Shown here: positions 17,702-26,549 of the stretch, piece by piece
How positions within the stretch are numbered: the first letter of the stretch is position 1
Layout of the letters: every line of letters starts with the position of its first letter
Assembly: GCF_035999195.1 (NCBI RefSeq)
Contig: NZ_DASYGY010000009.1
Location: forward strand, 744,001 to 808,000
Origin: Pseudoxanthomonas sp.
Lineage (GTDB): Bacteria; Pseudomonadota; Gammaproteobacteria; Xanthomonadales; Xanthomonadaceae
DNA length: 64,000 nt
Reading direction: 5' to 3'
Position numbers and translations under genes: made by a program
The notes under the pieces: generated by a model
Database searches by the model: none
Told to the model about the DNA's origin: nothing
The model's input: only the letters and a program-made list of their open reading frames with translations

Positions 17702-19105
17702 ATGTCGTTCCTGATCGTGCTGGCCGCGCTGTGCTTCCTGATGTTCGTGGCCTACCGCGGCTACAGCGTCATCCTGTTCGCGCCCATCGCGGCGCTGGGC
17801 GCGGTGCTGCTGACCGATCCGTCGCTGGTCGCGCCGATGTTCACCGGCCTGTTCATGGACAAGGTGGTCGGCTTCCTGAAGCTGTATTTTCCGGTCTTCG
17901 TGCTGGGCGCGGTGTTCGGCAAGCTGATCGAGATCTCGGGCTTCTCCAAGGCGATCGTGGCGGCGACGATCCGGGTGGTCGGCGCCCAGCGCGCCATGCT
18001 GTCGATCGTGCTGGTGTGCGCGCTGTTGACCTACGGTGGCGTGTCGCTGTTCGTGGTGGTGTTCGCGGTGTATCCGTTCGCGGCCGAACTGTTCCGCCAG
18101 AGCGATATCCCCAAGCGGCTGGTACCCGGCACCATCGCGCTGGGCGCCTTCACCTTCACCATGGATGCGCTGCCGGGCACGCCACAGATCCAGAACATCA
18201 TCCCCACCTCGTTCTTCGGTACCACCGGCTGGGCCGCGCCGGTGCTGGGCACGATCGGCGGCATCTTCATCCTGATCGTCGGCATGAGCTATCTGGAATG
18301 GCGCCGCCGGGTGGCCGCCCGCAACGGCGAGGGCTACGCCGGCAAGGATGAACTGCGCAACGAACCCGAGCCATTCAAGGGCGATCGCCTCGCGCATTCG
18401 CTGATCGCCATCCTGCCGCTGCTGCTGGTGGGCGTGGCGAACCTCCTGTTCACCCGCTGGATTCCCGGCTTCTACGGCGAAACTCAATCGTTCGTGCCGG
18501 CGGTGATCGGCAACCCGGCGCCGGTGGTGCAGGAGGTCTCGAAGGTCGCCGCCATCTGGGCCGTGCAGGGCGCGCTGCTGGTCGGCATCGCGAGCGTCAT
18601 CCTGTTCGCGTGGAAGCCGGTGTTCGCCAGTTTCGCCGAGGGCACGAAGAGCGCCATCGGCGGCGCGCTGCTGGCCTCGATGAACACCGCCTCCGAGTAC
18701 GGGTTCGGTGCCGTCATCGCCGCCCTGCCCGGCTTCCTGGTGGTGGCCAACGCGCTGCAGGCCATCCCCGACCCGCTGGTCAACGAGGCGATCTCGGTCA
18801 CCGCGTTGGCCGGCATCACCGGCTCGGCCTCGGGTGGCATGAGCATCGCGCTGGCGGCGATGGCGGACAGCTTCATCGCCAACGCCAACGCAGCAGGCAT
18901 CCCGATGGACGTGCTGCATCGCGTGGCCTCGATGGCCTCCGGCGGCATGGACACCCTGCCCCACAATGGTGCGGTGATCACCCTGCTGGCGGTCACCGGC
19001 CTCAGCCACCGGCAGTCCTACAAGGACATCTTCGCCATCACCCTGATCAAGACCACCGCCGTGTTCGTGGTCATCGGGGTGTTCTACGCCACCGGTTGGG
19101 TCTGA
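17702..19105 (+). CDS. GntP-family permease, probable hydroxybutyrate or related acid transporter
   Basis: 467-residue inner-membrane permease with about 12 hydrophobic segments. The family is indicated by the N-terminal region (FAPIAALGAVLL), the VFGKLIEISGFSKAIVAATI segment and conserved regions such as MDALPGTPQIQNIIPTSFFG and TGSASGGMSIALAAM with SGGMDTLPHNGAVITLLAVT. GntP members carry gluconate, and some are annotated as D-beta-hydroxybutyrate permeases. The nearby PHB genes and the shared upstream motif favour a hydroxybutyrate-type substrate, as inference. The ATG at 17702 follows AGGAG by 6 bases; the longer open frame upstream overlaps the promoter region and was not used. Confidence 0.88.
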   Translation: MSFLIVLAALCFLMFVAYRGYSVILFAPIAALGAVLLTDPSLVAPMFTGLFMDKVVGFLKLYFPVFVLGAVFGKLIEISGFSKAIVAATIRVVGAQRAMLSIVLVCALLTYGGVSLFVVVFAVYPFAAELFRQSDIPKRLVPGTIALGAFTFTMDALPGTPQIQNIIPTSFFGTTGWAAPVLGTIGGIFILIVGMSYLEWRRRVAARNGEGYAGKDELRNEPEPFKGDRLAHSLIAILPLLLVGVANLLFTRWIPGFYGETQSFVPAVIGNPAPVVQEVSKVAAIWAVQGALLVGIASVILFAWKPVFASFAEGTKSAIGGALLASMNTASEYGFGAVIAALPGFLVVANALQAIPDPLVNEAISVTALAGITGSASGGMSIALAAMADSFIANANAAGIPMDVLHRVASMASGGMDTLPHNGAVITLLAVTGLSHRQSYKDIFAITLIKTTAVFVVIGVFYATGWV

Positions 19106-19203
19106 TGCTGCGCATGGCGTGACCGGCCTGTGCGCGCGGTCGCAAACGGCATGCGGTTCTTGGCCAATACTTCCCGCACTTCGGGGAAGTCAGGGAAATC
19201 CGC

Positions 19204-21081
19204 ATGGCGTACTACACCGTCCCGTGGCGTCGGCTCTTCGCGCGCGGGTCATGGCGGCGCAAGACCGTCGGCACGCGTGCCCGCCTCGACGCCCGCGTCG
19301 CGGCAAAACCGCAGGCGGCCCCTCTCACCCTCGACGCCCAGGTCCGGCAACGGCTGAACCGCCTGTACGGCTGGAAAGGCGGCGAACGCGCCAGCCCCAA
19401 GGACACCACGCCCGCGCCGGAGCCGGCAGCGGTCGCCGCCGAGAGCGGCGGCCGGGTGATGATGGGCCAGTCGAACCCGCGCCTGGTGACGATGGCGCGC
19501 CCGCCGTTCGCGGTGCAGGCGCTGAACAACCTCAGCTACGGCGCGACCGCCACCACCGTCGCCGAATTCAACGCGCTGGGCAGCAACGACCGCCAGCGGC
19601 TGGCGAACTACGTGGACTGGCAGCTCGCCTGGGACGCGATCGACGACAGCGCCGTCACCAACCGCCTCAACGCCGGCGGCTACACCACGCTCAACAAGTC
19701 GCTGAGCCAGCTGTGGGCCGACCATGTGGTGGCGGATCCGGAGTACGGCATCCGCATGCGCCCGTCCACCGAGGTGCAGCGCGCGGCCTTCGTGCGGGCG
19801 GTGTACTCGCGGCGGCAGCTGCGCGAGGTGCTGGTCAACTTCTGGCACGACCATTTCAACGTGCAGGGCACCGAATTCAGCATCGGCCCGGTGTTCGTGC
19901 ACTACGACCGCGACGTGATCCGCGCCAACGCCAAGGGCAACTTCCGCACCCTGCTGGAGGCCGTCGCCCAGAGCACGGCGATGCTCTATTACCTGGACAA
20001 CATCAGCAATTCGCGCTCGGGCCCGAACGAGAACTTCGCCCGCGAGTTGCTGGAGCTGCACACCTTCGGCGCGGAGAACTACCTGGGCTTCATGGACCCG
20101 TTCCAGGTGCCGCCCTGCCCCGAGGACCCGACCTATCCGATCGGCTACACCGACATCGACGTCTACGAGACCTCGGCCGCGTTCACCGGCTGGTCGGCCA
20201 AGAACGGCCACTGGCAGTTCCCCAGCGAGAACGACGGCACCTTCGTTTACCGCCAGTCCTGGCACGACGCCGGCCCCAAGTTCCTGCTCGGCATGCTGGT
20301 GTACCCCGAACAGCCGGCGCTGAAGGACGGCCGTGACGTGCTGGACCGCCTGGCCAGCCATCCGCGCGTGGCCAAGTTCATCTGCAAGAAGCTGATCCGC
20401 CGCTTCATCAGCGACACGCCGAAGCAGGCGCTGATCGACAGCGCGGCGGCGATCTTCCGCGCCAACTGGCGCGCGCCCAACCAGATCGAACTGGTGCTGC
20501 GCCACATCCTGAATTCCGACGACTTCATCAACAGCTTCGGGCAGAAGAACCGCCGTCCGTTCGACTGCGCGGTCGCCGCCATGCGCACGCTGGGCGGCGA
20601 CTGGACCATCCGCCCGGACCACGGCCGCAGCGGCGACTTCATGTGGCTGTACGGCTTCACCGGCCACACGCCGTACAACTGGGCGGCGCCGAACGGTTAT
20701 CCGGATACCGGACTGGCGTGGTCGGGTTCCAATTCGTACGCCATGACGTGGCGCCTGCTGGGCTGGTTGACCGAAACCCGGGACGGCGAAGTGCCGCTGC
20801 ATCCGATCGTCGACACCACGCGCGCCAACGTGCCGGTGGCGAACTGGACCGCCAGCAACCTGGTGACCTTCTGGTGCACGCGCATCCTGGGCTACCAGCC
20901 CGAGGCCGCGCGCAAGCAGGCGCTGGTCGCCTTCCTGGCGCAGAACGGCGACCCCAACACCTACGTCATCACCGACACCAATACCTGGCAGGGCAGCGAC
21001 CTGAAGCGGCACTACAACCACGAGCGCCTGCGCAGCACGGTGGCGCTGATCCTGATGACTCCCGAATTCATGAGCCGCTGA
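19204..21081 (+). CDS. DUF1800 domain protein
   Basis: 625-residue protein of the DUF1800 family. Recognisable family segments include LVNFWHDHFN, NENFARELLELHTFG, a central VAKFICKKLIRRFISDTPKQ and a C-terminal RLRSTVALILMTPEFMSR. DUF1800 genes almost always precede a DUF1501 gene, as here with 7 bases between them; the pair is exported and its biochemical role is unknown. The N-terminus is basic (VPWRRLFARGSWRRK) without an obvious signal peptide. An AGGGAAA ribosome site precedes the ATG, and a short hairpin (ACTTCCC/GGGAAGT, 19169-19190) lies just before it. Confidence 0.9.
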   Translation: MAYYTVPWRRLFARGSWRRKTVGTRARLDARVAAKPQAAPLTLDAQVRQRLNRLYGWKGGERASPKDTTPAPEPAAVAAESGGRVMMGQSNPRLVTMARPPFAVQALNNLSYGATATTVAEFNALGSNDRQRLANYVDWQLAWDAIDDSAVTNRLNAGGYTTLNKSLSQLWADHVVADPEYGIRMRPSTEVQRAAFVRAVYSRRQLREVLVNFWHDHFNVQGTEFSIGPVFVHYDRDVIRANAKGNFRTLLEAVAQSTAMLYYLDNISNSRSGPNENFARELLELHTFGAENYLGFMDPFQVPPCPEDPTYPIGYTDIDVYETSAAFTGWSAKNGHWQFPSENDGTFVYRQSWHDAGPKFLLGMLVYPEQPALKDGRDVLDRLASHPRVAKFICKKLIRRFISDTPKQALIDSAAAIFRANWRAPNQIELVLRHILNSDDFINSFGQKNRRPFDCAVAAMRTLGGDWTIRPDHGRSGDFMWLYGFTGHTPYNWAAPNGYPDTGLAWSGSNSYAMTWRLLGWLTETRDGEVPLHPIVDTTRANVPVANWTASNLVTFWCTRILGYQPEAARKQALVAFLAQNGDPNTYVITDTNTWQGSDLKRHYNHERLRSTVALILMTPEFMSR

Positions 21082-21088
21082 GGCCCCG

Positions 21089-22573
21089 ATGACCGACTTC
21101 CGACTGACCCGACGCGAGTTCGTCAAAGGCTGCGGCGCCGCCGCCATCGTGGGCACCACGGGCGCCAGCCTGATGTTCGCCGATCCCGTCGACGCTGCCG
21201 TCAACAGCTACGACACCGTCGTGCATCTGTTCCTGCGTGGCGGCATCGACGGCCTCAACCTGGTGGTGCCCATCGACGGCGTGGACCGCGGCTTCTACGA
21301 GGAAGCGCGCCCCAGCCTGCAGATCGCCACCAGCGGCGCCTACGGCGCGCTGCCGCTGACGCTGTCCGGCGGCGCCGGCACCGGCTTCGGCCTGCATCCC
21401 TCCGCCAGTGGCCTGCGCGACCTGTGGAACGACGGCAAGATGGCCATCGTCCACGCCTGCGGCATGGCGACCACGGTGACCCGCAGCCACTTCGATGCGC
21501 AGCTGTACATCGACCTGGGCACGCCCGGCAAGTACGGTTCGCCCACCGGCTGGATGACGCGCGCGTGGGAAACGCGGCCGAACGGCAGCGGCACCCTGCC
21601 CGCGCTCGGCGTGGGCGGCACGCAGCCGGCCGGCCTGATGGGCGCGATCGACGCGATGACGATGAGCAGCCCGGGCGACTTCTCGCTCAACACCACGGCG
21701 TGGAGCTGGCAGCGCACGCGCAGCGATTCGCCCAGCGGGCTGCGTGGCGTCAGCGAAACCGTGGCCTCGCTGTGGAACGGGCCGTCCGGCATGGAGGTCA
21801 ATGGCCGGCGCGCCGACGGCGCCCTGCGCCTGATCGGCCAGCAGGGCTACGCCAGCCTGCCGGCGACCTGGCCCAACAACAATTTCGCGCAGCAGCTGTG
21901 GACCATCGCGCAGACCATCCGCTTCAACCTGGGCCTGCGCTACGCCACGCTGGATCTCGGTGGCTGGGACACGCACGAGGGCCAGGGCACGGCCGGCAGC
22001 GGCTACCACTACTACCAGAACAAGATCGCCGAGCTGTCCGCTGCGCTGTCCGCGTTCTACGCCGAACTCAACGGCAGCGGCGAAATGGCGCGGGTGACGG
22101 TAGTGGTGCAGTCGGAGTTCGGCCGCCGCGTGCGCGCCAACGCCAACGGCGGCACCGACCATGGCTACGGCAATCCGATGCTGGTGCTGGGCGGCCCGGT
22201 GAACGGCCGCCGCTTCTATGGCAGCTGGCCGGGCCTGAATCCGGAAATCCTCTCGCCCACCTTCGGCGACGTGCCGGTGACCACCGACTATCGCCGCGTG
22301 ATCTCGGAAATCCTGATCCGCCGCATGGGCAACGCCAACCTCAGCCAGGTCTTCCCCGGCTACACCGGCTACGCCCCGCTCGGACTGGTGCAGGGCACCG
22401 ACCTGGCGCCGAAGGCGGAAGGCGCGGCGACCACCGCCACCTCGATTCCGTCGCTGGTGGTGCCGGATGCGTCGTCCTCCACGCCGGCGACCACTACCGC
22501 CGCCGAGCGCGTCGTGCCCGACTGGCAGCGGCGTGGACCGGTGGACCGGATGCTGGTGCGACGGGAGCGTTGA
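21089..22573 (+). CDS. DUF1501 domain protein with Tat signal
   Basis: 494-residue protein of the DUF1501 family (alkaline-phosphatase-like fold). It has a twin-arginine signal (LTRREFVKGCGAAAIVGTTG), predicting Tat export. Family features follow: VHLFLRGGIDGLNLVVP, LDLGGWDTHEGQG, VVVQSEFGRRVRAN and GTDHGYGNPMLVLGG. It follows the DUF1800 gene by 7 bases in the same operon. Its function is not established; the pairing suggests the two act together in the envelope. Confidence 0.9.
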   Translation: MTDFRLTRREFVKGCGAAAIVGTTGASLMFADPVDAAVNSYDTVVHLFLRGGIDGLNLVVPIDGVDRGFYEEARPSLQIATSGAYGALPLTLSGGAGTGFGLHPSASGLRDLWNDGKMAIVHACGMATTVTRSHFDAQLYIDLGTPGKYGSPTGWMTRAWETRPNGSGTLPALGVGGTQPAGLMGAIDAMTMSSPGDFSLNTTAWSWQRTRSDSPSGLRGVSETVASLWNGPSGMEVNGRRADGALRLIGQQGYASLPATWPNNNFAQQLWTIAQTIRFNLGLRYATLDLGGWDTHEGQGTAGSGYHYYQNKIAELSAALSAFYAELNGSGEMARVTVVVQSEFGRRVRANANGGTDHGYGNPMLVLGGPVNGRRFYGSWPGLNPEILSPTFGDVPVTTDYRRVISEILIRRMGNANLSQVFPGYTGYAPLGLVQGTDLAPKAEGAATTATSIPSLVVPDASSSTPATTTAAERVVPDWQRRGPVDRMLVRRER

Positions 22574-22623
22574 CGTTTTCTCCCGTCTCCGTGCCACACG
22601 GAACGGGTTCTGCGCCGCAACAC

Positions 22624-22700
22624 CTGTAGGAGGGGCTTTAGCCCCGATGCTTCTCCTGCATGTGCGCGCCCAGAGATCGGGGCTGAAGCCCCTCCTATAG
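22624..22700. repeat. palindromic intergenic repeat, GGGGCTTTAGCCCC variant
   Basis: Inverted arms (CTGTAGGAGGGGCTTTAGCC at 22624; the complementary ATCGGGGCTGAAGCCCCTCC at 22676) are imperfect and separated by about 26 bp. The ends (TGTAGGAG) match the GGAGCGACGT family, but the core is different. It marks the left border of the accessory segment. Confidence 0.8.
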
Positions 22701-22715
22701 GCAAACGCGGTAACG

Positions 22716-22799
22716 CACCCCTTGCGCGCGTGCCACGCCTTCAGCAGTTCGGCTTCCTTCTCGCGGGTGATGACGGCATTGAGCTTGGCCTGGCGCTCG
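22716..22799 (-). pseudogene. displaced 3' fragment of an epimerase gene
   Basis: 84 bp match the last 84 bp around the end of the intact epimerase gene (24798-24881) without gaps, with 8 mismatches. On the minus strand it would encode the epimerase C-terminus (RQAKLNAVITREKEAELLKA then WHARKG) with one Gly-to-Val change, but the stop codon is lost and homology ends abruptly at 22799. Nearly all differences are synonymous, so this is a fragment of a related gene rather than a decayed copy of the neighbour. It may mark one end of an inserted segment. Confidence 0.7.
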
Positions 22800-22857
22800 C
22801 CTCACCTGCGACGCTGGGGCATCATGACGCTCCTTGGGAGCGTGGCAAGGGGCCGCA

Positions 22858-24654
22858 ATGACCGAAGCCGTACTAGCGTGGCAGGCATTGATCTTCGCGA
22901 GTATCGGGCTGACCGGACGGTGGCGAGGCTGGGTCATCGCCTTCTGGGTCGTGTGGACGATCATCCAAGTCGTTGCCTTGCCGTTGAGCCTACTGCAATT
23001 CGGCACCATTGCGGCGGCCGCGGCACTCTTCGGGTCCAAGCACCCCGCGAAGCAGTCGCCACCTGCTGAGTCGAAACCACAACTCAAGCCACCGGTCGCC
23101 GCGACACCATCTGCCTCATCGGCAGCTACCAACAAATCCTCGCTGGCCAAATTCGCATCGACCGCAGATGCTTGGGCGCGAAAGGCGGACGCATGGTCTG
23201 CCGAAATACAGCGCAAGTCAGCCGAACGACTGCAAGAACAGCATTTCCGACTTGAAGCCGAGCAACAGATCAAGACAGAAGGCTTCAGTTGCGCCCTGGA
23301 AGAGCGCGTGATGAGAGAGGCATTCGCGCGCGACCAGCAACTGACCCACGAAGTTCAAACGGAACTGGCGAAGGATGCCGTGCTAGCCAAGTTGTATCGC
23401 GCCGCCTTGGGTGAGAGGGAGCGCTTGCCGAAGGGGGTCGGAGAGCGGCAACTGACCGAGCGGTACGCATTGGAAGCTGCACGAACCGAACGCGGCACGC
23501 TCGACAAGATCATCGACGAGGGACCAGACTACCGACGTCACTACTTCGAGTCACGCAAGCTGCTCTCCGCGCTCGATGCGGAGTCGTCGGACGGTGAGGC
23601 GCACCTCATGCTGTACGGTCGCCATCTCAACGATTGGCTGGCCGAGGTAGAGGCGCTAAGGGGATCGCCGAAAGCACCAAGACATTCAGCGGCAATCAGC
23701 GCAGAAGCTTTGTTCGGCCGCTTGGCGGCACCGCAGAGCGTCGCGGCACTGTCGCTGGGTTCCTCCAAGGCTCCTATGGCGTTGGTTCGAGAAAAGGAGC
23801 CGGGGGAGCCGACGGCATATGTGACTCGTAACACCTTCAAGCGGGTGGGCAAGAGTTTGCGCCCTGCCGAGCTCTCCATCGACGTGGTTTTCGCGTACAT
23901 CTACAAGAACAGCCTGCGCGCGCTCCTCAACGATACGGAAGCTCGGCGCCTGTACGTGCTGCGGTGCCTGCTGCAAGGTAAGACCGGCCAACTGACCACG
24001 TCGGAAAAGACCTTTTCGCCCGGCTACGTATTCAGCATCAGCCCATCGAAGTTCCACGCTGCACCTACCTGCGAGTACCTGAAGGCCGACTTCATCAACT
24101 ATCTTGTGCCGCCCGAGATCAAGGTACAGGGACCGGAACGGGTACGTGAGTTCCAGCAGTTCTGCGAGGACAACAAGCATCTGCTCAAGGACAAGACGCC
24201 GGAGGCCTTCTGGGCGCATGTCGGGACACGCTTCAGGATCAGTAGCCACCCCCGGCACGTGCAGTACGCCAACAGCGGGGTTCAGGAGCTGGCTCGCGGC
24301 ATGGGCGCGGCCGAGCTGCAGGCGCAAATCGAAAGTGCAGTTGCTGAGGCCGAGAGTATGATCGTGGCGGGCACTGGAGGAGGGATCGTTGCCAACCTCC
24401 GATACTCGCCCAATCCAAAGCGAACGTTGGAGTCGATCGGCGACCGCAGGACCAGGGAACTCGTACAGAAGTTTTTCGATCTGAAGCGCAATGTGCTCGA
24501 CTTTTTGTTCGAGTTCTACAGCCGCGAGAGCGACAGGGAAGATCTGGCGCTCCCGGTGCCACTGCTGGAATCTTCGGGCCTGACGCCGTGTCGGCGCTGC
24601 TGGAACGCAGGCGCGACCTCGCAAACGGCGGCTACCCACCCGCATTCAAGATAG
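22858..24654 (+). CDS. unknown membrane-anchored protein on an AT-richer island
   Basis: 598-residue protein that I do not recognise. Two hydrophobic segments near the N-terminus (residues ~5-20 and ~25-60, WVIAFWVVWTIIQVVALPLS) anchor it. A Pro/Ala/Ser linker (to ~95) is followed by charged, probably coiled-coil helices (AEIQRKSAERLQEQHFRLEA) and a C-terminal domain with KFHAAPTCEYLKADFINYLV then PPEIKVQGPERVREFQQF. Base composition is clearly lower in GC than its neighbours. The ATG at 22858 follows AAGGGG; a start 24 bases upstream is possible. It lies alone between two copies of an epimerase 3' end, as a cargo gene would. The last ~25 residues look unlike the rest and may follow a frameshift near 24575. 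Confidence 0.7.
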   Translation: MTEAVLAWQALIFASIGLTGRWRGWVIAFWVVWTIIQVVALPLSLLQFGTIAAAAALFGSKHPAKQSPPAESKPQLKPPVAATPSASSAATNKSSLAKFASTADAWARKADAWSAEIQRKSAERLQEQHFRLEAEQQIKTEGFSCALEERVMREAFARDQQLTHEVQTELAKDAVLAKLYRAALGERERLPKGVGERQLTERYALEAARTERGTLDKIIDEGPDYRRHYFESRKLLSALDAESSDGEAHLMLYGRHLNDWLAEVEALRGSPKAPRHSAAISAEALFGRLAAPQSVAALSLGSSKAPMALVREKEPGEPTAYVTRNTFKRVGKSLRPAELSIDVVFAYIYKNSLRALLNDTEARRLYVLRCLLQGKTGQLTTSEKTFSPGYVFSISPSKFHAAPTCEYLKADFINYLVPPEIKVQGPERVREFQQFCEDNKHLLKDKTPEAFWAHVGTRFRISSHPRHVQYANSGVQELARGMGAAELQAQIESAVAEAESMIVAGTGGGIVANLRYSPNPKRTLESIGDRRTRELVQKFFDLKRNVLDFLFEFYSRESDREDLALPVPLLESSGLTPCRRCWNAGATSQTAATHPHSR

Positions 24655-24796
24655 AAGAGAAATGCTTCGCACCCCTGGACGCTCCTGCAGTACGGCATTG
24701 CGCATTTGTCTCGCTCCTGCGCCAGTCACCCGCTGCAGGGCTGGCTTTTGACAGTCGAATGGCTGGTCAGCCCCGCCTTCGACGACCGCAATACCA

Positions 24797-25939
24797 TCAC
24801 CCCTTCCGCGCGTGCCACGCCTTCAGCAGTTCCGCTTCCTTCTCCCGCGTGATCCCCGCATTGAGCTTGGCCTGCCGCTCGGCCGGCAGGCTGCGGAACC
24901 AGGCCAGCAGGTCCTGCACGGTGGTGGCCAGCGGGCGGAAGGTCAGGCCGGCGGCGATGGCGCGCTGGTTGCTGACCGAGCCGTAGCCGGCGTACTCGCT
25001 GTCCTTCGACGGCACCCAGATCGGCAGGCCGACCTGCTGTTCCTGCAGGAACGTCGGGTCCACGTGCGTCAGCGTCATGCCGCCGCCGGTGACCGCCTGG
25101 CAGCCGTGCAGCATGGCGTCCATCGACAGCGTGTAGTCGGGACCGCAAGCGTTGAACACGCCGGTGGTCCTGGCTTCGGCCAGACGGATCATCCATTCGC
25201 CCAGGTCGCGGCCGTCGATGATCTGGATGGGATCGCTGCCGTCGCCCGGCACCAGGATCTCGCCGCCCTGCGCCACGCGGTGCGGCCAGTAGGTGAAGCG
25301 GTCGGTCTCGTCGCGCGGACCCACGATGTAGCCCGGCCGTACGATGGTGACATTCTTGCCGAACTGCGTGTGCGCCTCGGCCTCGCTCAAGGCCTTCAGC
25401 GGACCATAGAGGCCGCCGATGTCGGCGCGCAGCGATTCCTGCGTTTCCGCCATCGCGTCCTTGCCCTTGTACTGCGCCAGCGCGGACGTCTCGGTGATGC
25501 CCGGCTTGCTGCCGTCGGCATAGACCGAGATGGTGGAAATGAAGAGGTAGTGGCCCACGTTGCCCTTCAGCACCTGGCCGGCATCGCGCACCCAGAACGG
25601 CAGGCTGGTGGGGTTGTCGATGCAGACATCCCACTTGCGACCCTTCAGCGCGGACAGGTCGCCGGTGTTGCGGTCGCCATGCAACTGTTCGACGGCGGCC
25701 GGCCATTCCGGCGAGGGTCGCTTGCCGCGGTTGAACAGGGTGACCTTGTGCCCGCGCTTCAGCGCGTAGTCGACCTGGAACGGGCCGGTGAAGCCGGTGC
25801 CGCCCAGGATCAGGATGTTCAGCGGCCTGGCCGCCTTGCCGACCGGCTTGGCCTCGCTGGCGGCAGAGGCGAACGAAGGCAGCGCGGCGGCGGCGGCGGC
25901 CAGTGCGCCCAGCTTGAACAGGTCACGACGGGTGGTCAT
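24797..25939 (-). CDS. Tat-exported NAD-dependent epimerase/dehydratase family protein
   Basis: 380-residue extended-SDR protein. A twin-arginine signal (MTTRRDLFKLGALAAAAAAL) predicts folded export. The mature part begins with the nucleotide-binding LNILILGGTGFTGPFQVDYA; later segments are FISTISVYADGSKPGITETS, VTIVRPGYIVGPRDETDRFT and FNACGPDYTLSMDAML. The usual YxxxK pair is not obvious, so the activity is uncertain. The reading frame is open for another 200 codons upstream, through the minisatellite, but the ATG at 25939 with the Tat signal and GGGGAGC before it is the sensible start. Its last 84 bp are duplicated at 22716-22799. Confidence 0.87.
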   Translation of the reverse strand: MTTRRDLFKLGALAAAAAALPSFASAASEAKPVGKAARPLNILILGGTGFTGPFQVDYALKRGHKVTLFNRGKRPSPEWPAAVEQLHGDRNTGDLSALKGRKWDVCIDNPTSLPFWVRDAGQVLKGNVGHYLFISTISVYADGSKPGITETSALAQYKGKDAMAETQESLRADIGGLYGPLKALSEAEAHTQFGKNVTIVRPGYIVGPRDETDRFTYWPHRVAQGGEILVPGDGSDPIQIIDGRDLGEWMIRLAEARTTGVFNACGPDYTLSMDAMLHGCQAVTGGGMTLTHVDPTFLQEQQVGLPIWVPSKDSEYAGYGSVSNQRAIAAGLTFRPLATTVQDLLAWFRSLPAERQAKLNAGITREKEAELLKAWHARKG

Positions 25940-26213
25940 ACAGTGCTCCCCAGCAACGGACAGGAGCGCGATAGATAGCACCGGCGCCCACGCCCTACCC
26001 CTGCCGGAAGTCGGTGTTACTTCCTGTGCGCCCGGTGCGGACACCCTCGGGAGCGGCCAGGGCATGGCGCACCTGCGGCGTCCGCGGCAGCCCCGCCGCG
26101 GGCAGGCGCGGAGGTGGCGGATCGGGCGCCGGGGTGCGAAGCCGTGGTGTGACATGACCGTACCGGGACCCGGGCCGAACCCTTCGGTACGCAAGATGGT
26201 CCTGAACGTCCAG

Positions 26214-26549
26214 CGTTGGATCTTTCTGATGGAACGACCGACCGGAAACCTGCAACGACGGATCTTTTCGATGGAACGTCCGACCAAAATCATCCAACGC
26301 CCGATCTTTCCGGTGGAACGACCGACCAAAAACATGCAACGCCGGATCTTTTCGATGGAACGACCGACCAGAAACATGCAACGCCCGATCTTTTCGATGG
26401 AACGCCCGACCAGAAACATCCAACGCCGGACCTTTTCGATGGAACGACCGACCAGAAACATGCAACGCCCGATCTTTTCGATGGAACGCCCGATCAAAAA
26501 CATGCAACGCCGGATCTTTTTGACGGAACGACCCATCGACCGCATGCAA
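26214..26549. repeat. 42-bp minisatellite, 8 units
   Basis: Eight head-to-tail 42-bp units (GGATCTTTTCGATGGAACGA within the consensus) end with a degenerate ninth. A degenerate unit may also precede them. Because 42 is divisible by 3, several frames stay open across it. In the plus frame starting at 26216 the units read PDLFDGTTDQKHAT and the frame continues to 26665; in the frame from ATG 26154 they read RRIFSMERPTRNMQ to 26567. Among units 3-7, four of eight variable sites are synonymous in the first frame and one of eight in the second. Neither frame has a convincing start with a ribosome site, so no gene is called. The flanks, 25940-26213 and 26550-26699, hold no other feature I can support. 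Confidence 0.85.

Noticed and set aside
22716..24797. Complete integrative element with integrase
   Set aside because: Only one gene is present, with no recombinase, relaxase or phage gene; a duplicated gene end alone is not proof.
25940..26545. 200-codon N-terminal extension of the epimerase through the minisatellite
   Set aside because: The Tat signal at ATG 25939 is a clear mature start, and the extension is repeat-derived with no ribosome site.
26214..26549. Minisatellite as a CRISPR array
   Set aside because: Units abut with no spacers; every 42-bp unit is near-identical throughout.
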